20,059 nt of DNA. Source: Bacillota bacterium (GTDB taxonomy: Bacteria; Bacillota; Clostridia; Peptostreptococcales; Anaerovoracaceae). Positions 16,501 to 20,059 of this stretch are shown here, piece by piece. A model generated the notes under the pieces. That model was given only the letters and a program-made list of their open reading frames with translations, was not told where the DNA came from and did no database searches. The stretch lies in the NCBI GenBank assembly GCA_030527065.1, contig JAUNBO010000008.1, positions 1 to 20,059 of the forward strand, read 5' to 3'. The translations under genes were made by a program, and so were the position numbers. Positions within the stretch are counted from its first letter, which is position 1; each line of letters opens with the position of its first letter.

Positions 16501-17000
16501 TCCCGCAGCTGCTCCGGCGTTACCCCGTATTGCTTCAGCTGGGAAATGAGATCGTTGGTCATATCTATGAAGGAATGGGAGCTTTCCAGGCCCCGGAAGC
16601 CCGTCAGCTGCTCCGCCGCTTCCCCCAGAAGCTTTGTCAGGAGGATATGCCGTCCGTAGCGGTCTATCCTGGGGCGGCGGCTCCCTCCCGTTTCTTCCAG
16701 GACCCGGACGGCAAGGCGGTTGGGAGAGAGGACCTCCAGATCCATCATTCCTTCCGTCTGCAGCCAGGTGAAAACGTCCCGCTCCGCCTGCAGGGTGTAC
16801 TGGTCCGGCACCAAAAGCATCACCCGCTCTGCGGGAAGTCCGCCGGCGGGAGGGGCGGCGGGGCCCGGCAAAGGCCCTCCGCCGGAAGGGCCGGGCTCCC
16901 GGCCCGCTTCCTGTCCCAGAGCCTTCAGCGCTTCTCTGACGCCGTCGAAAAGAAACCTGTCTTTATCCACATTTTCTCTTCCGTAATAGATCCGCAGCAT
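13533..17000 (-). CDS. addB: ATP-dependent helicase/nuclease subunit AddB
   Basis: A 1155-residue protein, close to the roughly 1166 of B. subtilis AddB. Start ATG at 17000 follows AAGGAGG; an upstream GTG-type extension to 17042 has no ribosome binding site. With AddA it forms the RecBCD-like complex that resects double-strand breaks and loads RecA. The helicase-like part shows VMLLVPDQYTLQAERD and VFLTGVNDGVLPAG. The C-terminal nuclease has GRIDRVD, then IIDYKSG (D972, K974), and QLMLY, the PD-(D/E)XK pattern. Iron-sulfur cysteines are visible as RCPFS (about 805) and CTYCQYKSIC (about 1131-1140). Oddities: the N-terminal P-loop position reads GRENVDKD instead of GRSGSGKT, and a Gly/Pro-rich insert lies at about residues 33-55. 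addA is not adjacent: downstream come tRNA-Thr and the mobile element. Confidence 0.93.
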   Translation of the reverse strand: MLRIYYGRENVDKDRFLFDGVREALKALGQEAGREPGPSGGGPLPGPAAPPAGGLPAERVMLLVPDQYTLQAERDVFTWLQTEGMMDLEVLSPNRLAVRVLEETGGSRRPRIDRYGRHILLTKLLGEAAEQLTGFRGLESSHSFIDMTNDLISQLKQYGVTPEQLREITEAAEDGSLLKRKLTDLCLVYSRYQEAIQGHYLDTEDVAELFLTGIGRSRQIRETLFWVSGFDSFPPQMMEAMEKLLVHSCGLNLVLTAAPGREAEGEETLFALPERVLGQFAEMADRNGIARELRRIPDSYRIEAGREPRQKDAAILYLERAFYKSGGEAFPGPAPAVELCRAANFYAEAETVAARILELVREEGFRYRDVAVVCNDMEGRAAALKRVFQEYGIPVFLDRKRRLLHNPAVVYLSALFQIMEQGWQYEDVFRLVRTGFSPVSVPDSDLLENYVVQYRIKGNRWKKPFVYGAAEKGEEGMALLNRLRQTLAEPLEAFEKAFRRGKSVREKTRILYEYLRDEARLPEQLQEAIGRLEEEGEHETAEETAQVWASFVLLLDQMVELMGEEPIGVKEYGRLLQAGLEALEIGVLPPTADQVTVGTLQRSRTGPCKAVFLTGVNDGVLPAGPSGDDLLSEDEKNSLLERGIELCKSDGVRAMEETLAIYKILSKPSRYLWAGYSAADRDGKELRPSLLFERLRSLFPEVPVKKDVLNREEEQSLVASRNSTLRHLAAALRKAADGREPLSPLWKSVCNWYRETSGESLEMVERGLFFTVRQGELDKQLAERLYKKEEDRPLTVSPSQLERFSRCPFSHLVAYGLRPEERRIFQVTGRETGDVYHECLMRLSQRLTRPGQPLNGEGSPWMSLTREACRRQVAEILAEVAAEYKEGMLLSGGEERYRALRMEAVCGDAAWHMVRHVQQGAIKEVFFEKPFGAGRAGSFPPLEVKAAGEPVRIAGRIDRVDILDGDYVKIIDYKSGSEKFDLREVEGGWRLQLMLYLEAALRGLREARPAGVFYFGIAELMVDASACTPEDMQSRLGKELGKAFRLDGTLLDDPKLIQSIGGDFTGYSDILPVQRSASGAFSGNSPGRLLKEEDFEALRKGVNRTVDGLCRSLTEGCIDVRPKKTGELTACTYCQYKSICSFDLSFDGCTYDVVK

Positions 17001-17040
17001 CTGACGCCTCCTTCTGCCGCCCGGAACGGGCCCCGTGCTC

Positions 17041-17069
17041 ATTGTACTATAAATTCAGCCCCGGTTCAA
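17041..17069 (-). promoter_or_regulatory. Sigma-A-type promoter for addB
   Basis: On the minus strand, TTGAAC (17064-17069) and TACAAT (17041-17046) are separated by exactly 17 nt. They lie 41 bp before the addB start codon. Confidence 0.7.
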
Positions 17070-17087
17070 TCTGCTTCCAATCCGCTC

Positions 17088-17116
17088 TTGCACCCTGCCG
17101 TAAAATTGACTATAAT
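17088..17116 (+). promoter_or_regulatory. Sigma-A-type promoter for the glycosidase-like gene
   Basis: A perfect -10 box TATAAT (17111-17116), with TTGCAC (17088-17093) 17 nt upstream as a moderate -35 box. The implied leader before ATG 17264 is about 140 nt. A TTGACT overlapping the -10 box (17106-17111) cannot serve as its -35. Confidence 0.6.
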
Positions 17117-17263
17117 AGAAAAAGAACGGCGATATTTGCCGAACAAAGGGGGGATACCTTCGGTTGAGGGGAGGCGGCAGGGTCCTGCGGATGAGAGATT
17201 TCAGCGGGTTTTGCAGAGCGGAGATCTTAAATGCCTGAGCAGCCGGAGGTAAGAAGGGGTTCA

Positions 17264-18802
17264 ATGATGTTGGGAAAGAAAACGAGAACGGTGTTGGCGG
17301 GAGCGCTGGTATGCCTCCTGATTTTTTGCGGCGGCCTGGAAACCCAGGTGTGGGGGGCCCAGGGCCTTACCCGCATTTCGGGGACCCTGGACGGCCGGAT
17401 GGCCCATCTGGTCTTTTTGGACCTGCGCCAGGGGCTTACGGCGGTCCCGGCCCTGGCGGAGAACGACGTCACCACGGACAAGGCCGTGGGCGAGATCCTC
17501 AGGGACGAATCCGCCGCCTACGGCCTGAATGTAGCCGCCGCCGTCGGCGGTCTCCCCGCCGGCACAGACGAGAACGGCTCCGTTCTTTACGCCGCAGTGC
17601 TGAAAGATGGCGTCCTGGTCAACAGCCACGGCTCGGAGCCCGTGGCCGCCATCGGCTTCGGGCCGGAGGGACAGGTCATCATCGACAAAGTGCAGATGTC
17701 CGCCCTGGTCACCTTCGGAGCGGGAAAGACCGTCATCCCCGGCACGGTGAACCAGTATGCCGAAGACCCCTCCGCCGTTATGCTGTTCACCCAGGAGATG
17801 ACCCTTCCGGTGACCTGCTCTTCGGAGGCCCTTGTGGCGGTGATAGAAGACGGACAGATATCCCGGGTCCAGAGAGGCGGCGTCTTTACCGTGGCCGGCG
17901 GCGCCAGCGTGCTGGTCTACAACGAAGAAGCCGCCGAGCGGGCGGCCGCCCAGGGGGCCCTTCCAGAGGCGGGAATGGCCGCAGCCATCTCCGCCCGGAT
18001 CTCTCCGCAAAAGACCGATACCCAGGCCATCTGGGATCAGGTGACCAACGTCCTTTCCGGCGGACCGGCCATCCTGCTGGAGGGGAAAAACGTGCTGGCC
18101 CAGGAAGACGAGAGCCTGGATACGGCCGAGGAAAGCCAGAAATCCTTCGCCGCCGTCATGGGAGACGGCCGGCTCCTGCTGGGGGCCTGCAACGCCTCTT
18201 ATGATTCTCTGGCCGCTTACCTGATCACCCTGGGCGCAGACAGCGCCATCAGCCTTGGGCAGGGCGCATCCTCCATGCTCTACGCAGACGGGGCAGGCTA
18301 TCTTCAGGTCCCCTTTTCCAGACTTTCCAACGCCCTGGTGATCCTGGACGAAAACAGCCCTCTGTCCACGGTCACCGCCACCGCCGTCCCCACCGCGTCC
18401 CCCGTTCTCATCAACGGCCTCTCCGTGCAGTTCGACGCTTATAATATCGAAGGCAACAACTACTTCAAGCTCCGGGACCTGGCCTTTGTCCTCAACTCCA
18501 CAAAGGTGCGCTTCGACGTCACCTGGGACGGCCCCCGCAACTCCATCTCCCTCACCAGCGGCGTCTACTACACCCCGGTAGGAGGAGAAATGGCTTCCAA
18601 GGGTACGGAAGAAAAAACCGCCTCCCCCACCCAGTCTAAAATCTATCTGGATGGGGAAAGCGTTTCTCTCAGAGCTTATCTCATCGACGGCAACAACTAT
18701 TTTATGCTCCGGGATCTGGCCCGGGCCCTGGATTTCAGCGTGGTCTGGGACGAAGAAACCCGCACGGTCCTCATAGACGCCAACAGCGGCTACACTCCCT
18801 GA
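17264..18802 (+). CDS. Secreted phosphodiester-glycosidase-like protein with copper amine oxidase-like stalk
   Basis: About 512 residues. ATG 17264 (or 17267) follows AAGGGG at 17254-17259; ATG 17231 would add 11 polar residues before the signal peptide and has no ribosome binding site. The signal peptide (GKKTRTVLAGALVCLLIFCG) ends near WGA. Residues about 40-350 follow the order of motifs of the NAGPA/phosphodiester glycosidase fold (PF09992-like): early VGGLPAG, 'GTVNQ', 'VMLFTQE', 'GGPAILLEG', 'AVMGDGRLLLGACN', 'LGADSAISLGQGASS'. The canonical LDGGGSS motif reads LGQGASS (331-337) and the early N-G-G-F-F is not kept, so activity is doubtful. Residues about 383-436 and 460-512 are two copper amine oxidase N-terminal-like repeats (GNNYFKLRDLA; GNNYFMLRDLA), which serve as wall-associated stalk domains in Firmicutes. 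Probably extracellular. The protein has its own promoter, divergent from addB. Confidence 0.72.
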   Translation: MMLGKKTRTVLAGALVCLLIFCGGLETQVWGAQGLTRISGTLDGRMAHLVFLDLRQGLTAVPALAENDVTTDKAVGEILRDESAAYGLNVAAAVGGLPAGTDENGSVLYAAVLKDGVLVNSHGSEPVAAIGFGPEGQVIIDKVQMSALVTFGAGKTVIPGTVNQYAEDPSAVMLFTQEMTLPVTCSSEALVAVIEDGQISRVQRGGVFTVAGGASVLVYNEEAAERAAAQGALPEAGMAAAISARISPQKTDTQAIWDQVTNVLSGGPAILLEGKNVLAQEDESLDTAEESQKSFAAVMGDGRLLLGACNASYDSLAAYLITLGADSAISLGQGASSMLYADGAGYLQVPFSRLSNALVILDENSPLSTVTATAVPTASPVLINGLSVQFDAYNIEGNNYFKLRDLAFVLNSTKVRFDVTWDGPRNSISLTSGVYYTPVGGEMASKGTEEKTASPTQSKIYLDGESVSLRAYLIDGNNYFMLRDLARALDFSVVWDEETRTVLIDANSGYTP

Positions 18803-18814
18803 TTCCAGAAAAGT

Positions 18815-18850
18815 CTGCCGGCGCCGGGCCCGCCGGGCCGCCTTTCCTTT
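18815..18850. terminator. GC-rich convergent terminator candidate
   Basis: The 46-bp gap between the convergent glycosidase-like gene and metK contains overlapping GC inverted repeats (GCCGGCGCCGGGCCCG region). CCTTTCCTTT lies on the plus side and GACTTTTCT on the minus side. No single clean stem stands out. Confidence 0.4.
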
Positions 18851-20042
18851 ATTTCTTTCCGGCAGCTGCTGCCCGGAGGGCTTCCACTTTGTCGGTCTTT
18901 TCCCAGGTAAATTCCTCTTCCTCCCGGCCGAAATGGCCGTAGTTGGTGGTCTTACGGTAAATGGGGCGCCTCAGCTCCAGATCCCGGATGATGGCCGCCG
19001 GCCGCAGGTCGAAGCATTCCGTGACAATCTCCGCCAGCTTCTGATCTTCCAGAGCTCCCGTGCCGAAGGTATCCACATGGATCGCCAGAGGCCGGGCCAT
19101 GCCGATGGCATAGGCCAGCTGCACCTCGCAGCGGTCCGCCAGCCCCGCCGCCACTATATTCTTGGCCGCCCAACGGGCAGCGTAAGAGGCGGAGCGGTCC
19201 ACCTTGGTGGGGTCCTTCCCTGAAAAAGCCCCGCCTCCGTGACGGGCATAGCCCCCATAGGTGTCCACAATGATCTTCCGCCCTGTCAGTCCGCTGTCTC
19301 CGGCGGGGCCGCCGATCACAAAACGCCCCGTGGGATTCACATAGTATTTTGTATTTTCATCCATGAGCGCCTGGGGAATGGTGGGCCTGACCACCAGCTC
19401 CATCAGGTCCCGGGCAATCTGCTCCCGTTCCGCATGGGGGTCGTGCTGGGTAGAGATCAGCACCGTGTCCACCCGGACAGGGGTCTGTCCCTGATATTCC
19501 ACCGTCACCTGGGTCTTGCCGTCGGGCCGGAGATAATCCAGCTTTCCGCTTTTGCGCACCTCTGTCAGCTGCCGGGCCAGCTTGTGTGCCAGGGAAATGG
19601 GCAGCGGCATCAGCTCCGGGGTCTCGTTGCAGGCAAAGCCGAACATCATGCCCTGGTCTCCCGCTCCCGTGGACAGGGCGTCCTGCTGCATCTCTTCTGT
19701 TTTATACTCCATGGCCTTGTCCACACCCAGGGCGATGTCCGGGGACTGCTCATGGATGCTGGTGAGCACGGCGCAGGAATTGCCGTCGAAGCCATATTCG
19801 CTTTTGTTGTATCCGATGTCGCAGACCACCTCCCGCACGATGGCGGGGATGTCTATGTAGCAGTGGGTGGTGATCTCCCCCATCACCATCACGTAGCCCG
19901 TGGCCGCCGTGGTCTCCGCCGCCACTCTCCCGTAGGGGTCCTGGGCCAGAATGGCGTCCAGGATGGCGTCCGACACCTGATCGCACAGCTTGTCCGGGTG
20001 CCCCTCCGTGACTGATTCCGAAGTGAAATAACGTTTGTTCAT
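18849..20042 (-). CDS. metK: S-adenosylmethionine synthetase
   Basis: A 397-residue protein, the usual length. It makes S-adenosylmethionine from methionine and ATP in the cytoplasm, releasing phosphate and diphosphate; it supplies methylation and polyamine pathways. Start ATG at 20042 follows AGGGAGG. Family signatures are intact: FTSESVTEGHPDK at the N-terminus (His-Pro-Asp-Lys of the ATP site), GAGDQGMMFG (about 127-136), and the P-loop-like GGGAFSGKDPTKVDRS (about 267-282) followed by RSASYAARW. No missing catalytic residue was noticed. It is convergent with the glycosidase-like gene. Its promoter and any SAM riboswitch would lie beyond the window edge; only 17 bp of leader are visible. 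Confidence 0.98.
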   Translation of the reverse strand: MNKRYFTSESVTEGHPDKLCDQVSDAILDAILAQDPYGRVAAETTAATGYVMVMGEITTHCYIDIPAIVREVVCDIGYNKSEYGFDGNSCAVLTSIHEQSPDIALGVDKAMEYKTEEMQQDALSTGAGDQGMMFGFACNETPELMPLPISLAHKLARQLTEVRKSGKLDYLRPDGKTQVTVEYQGQTPVRVDTVLISTQHDPHAEREQIARDLMELVVRPTIPQALMDENTKYYVNPTGRFVIGGPAGDSGLTGRKIIVDTYGGYARHGGGAFSGKDPTKVDRSASYAARWAAKNIVAAGLADRCEVQLAYAIGMARPLAIHVDTFGTGALEDQKLAEIVTECFDLRPAAIIRDLELRRPIYRKTTNYGHFGREEEEFTWEKTDKVEALRAAAAGKK

Positions 20043-20059
20043 GTCAAAAACCTCCCTTG

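Noticed and set aside
14253..17252. Open frame of 999 codons on the plus strand opposite addB
   Set aside because: It lies almost wholly antisense to a well-supported AddB gene. Its composition (His, Gln, Pro, Arg rich) is that of the antisense of a GC-rich gene, and no ribosome binding site or domain is seen.
1..20059. CRISPR array, rRNA, restriction-modification or other known defence module
   Set aside because: No regular repeat-spacer pattern, rRNA sequence or defence-type catalytic domain was seen in either strand.

Overview
The window looks like high-GC Firmicutes DNA, most likely a gut Clostridia species (Oscillospiraceae or Lachnospiraceae; the sequence alone does not decide between them). 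The signs are a very large secreted protein ending in three S-layer homology (SLH) domains, a MalT-type LuxR regulator, an AddB-type recombination nuclease, strong GGAGG ribosome binding sites, and a secreted protein on a copper-amine-oxidase-like stalk. No translation discontinuity was seen in the main genes.

Region 1 (1-9230): the 3' part of a large MalT/LuxR regulator, a perfect-stem terminator, a small DUF2442-like gene starting at TTG 22 nt after it, then a 2271-residue surface protein (signal peptide, beta-helix-like and Ig-like repeats, InlB-type repeat, Gly/Thr linker, 3 SLH). A bidirectional terminator closes the region.

Region 2 (9231-13140): the integration and regulation end of an integrative element. 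It holds a sigma-70-region-4-like protein with two C-terminal membrane segments (minus strand), then on the plus strand a winged-helix protein, a 354-bp structured non-coding stretch with three GGGGTCG repeats and a terminator (an oriT/relaxosome or attenuator candidate), a ribbon-helix-helix protein, tandem hairpins, an excisionase and a complete tyrosine integrase. No relaxase, type IV secretion or replication gene is visible beside them, so the element is either reduced or has its other genes to the left of the window.

Region 3 (13141-13492): a non-coding tail with two integrase-arm-like repeats and several inverted repeats, ending at the 3' end of tRNA-Thr(CGU) on the minus strand. This is the probable attachment side of the element.

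Region 4 (13493-20059): ordinary chromosome. addB (minus) and a phosphodiester-glycosidase-like secreted protein with a degraded active-site motif (plus) are divergently transcribed from two recognisable sigma-A promoters. metK (minus) converges on the latter. addA, the usual neighbour of addB, is absent from the window; the space downstream of addB is taken by the tRNA and the element.
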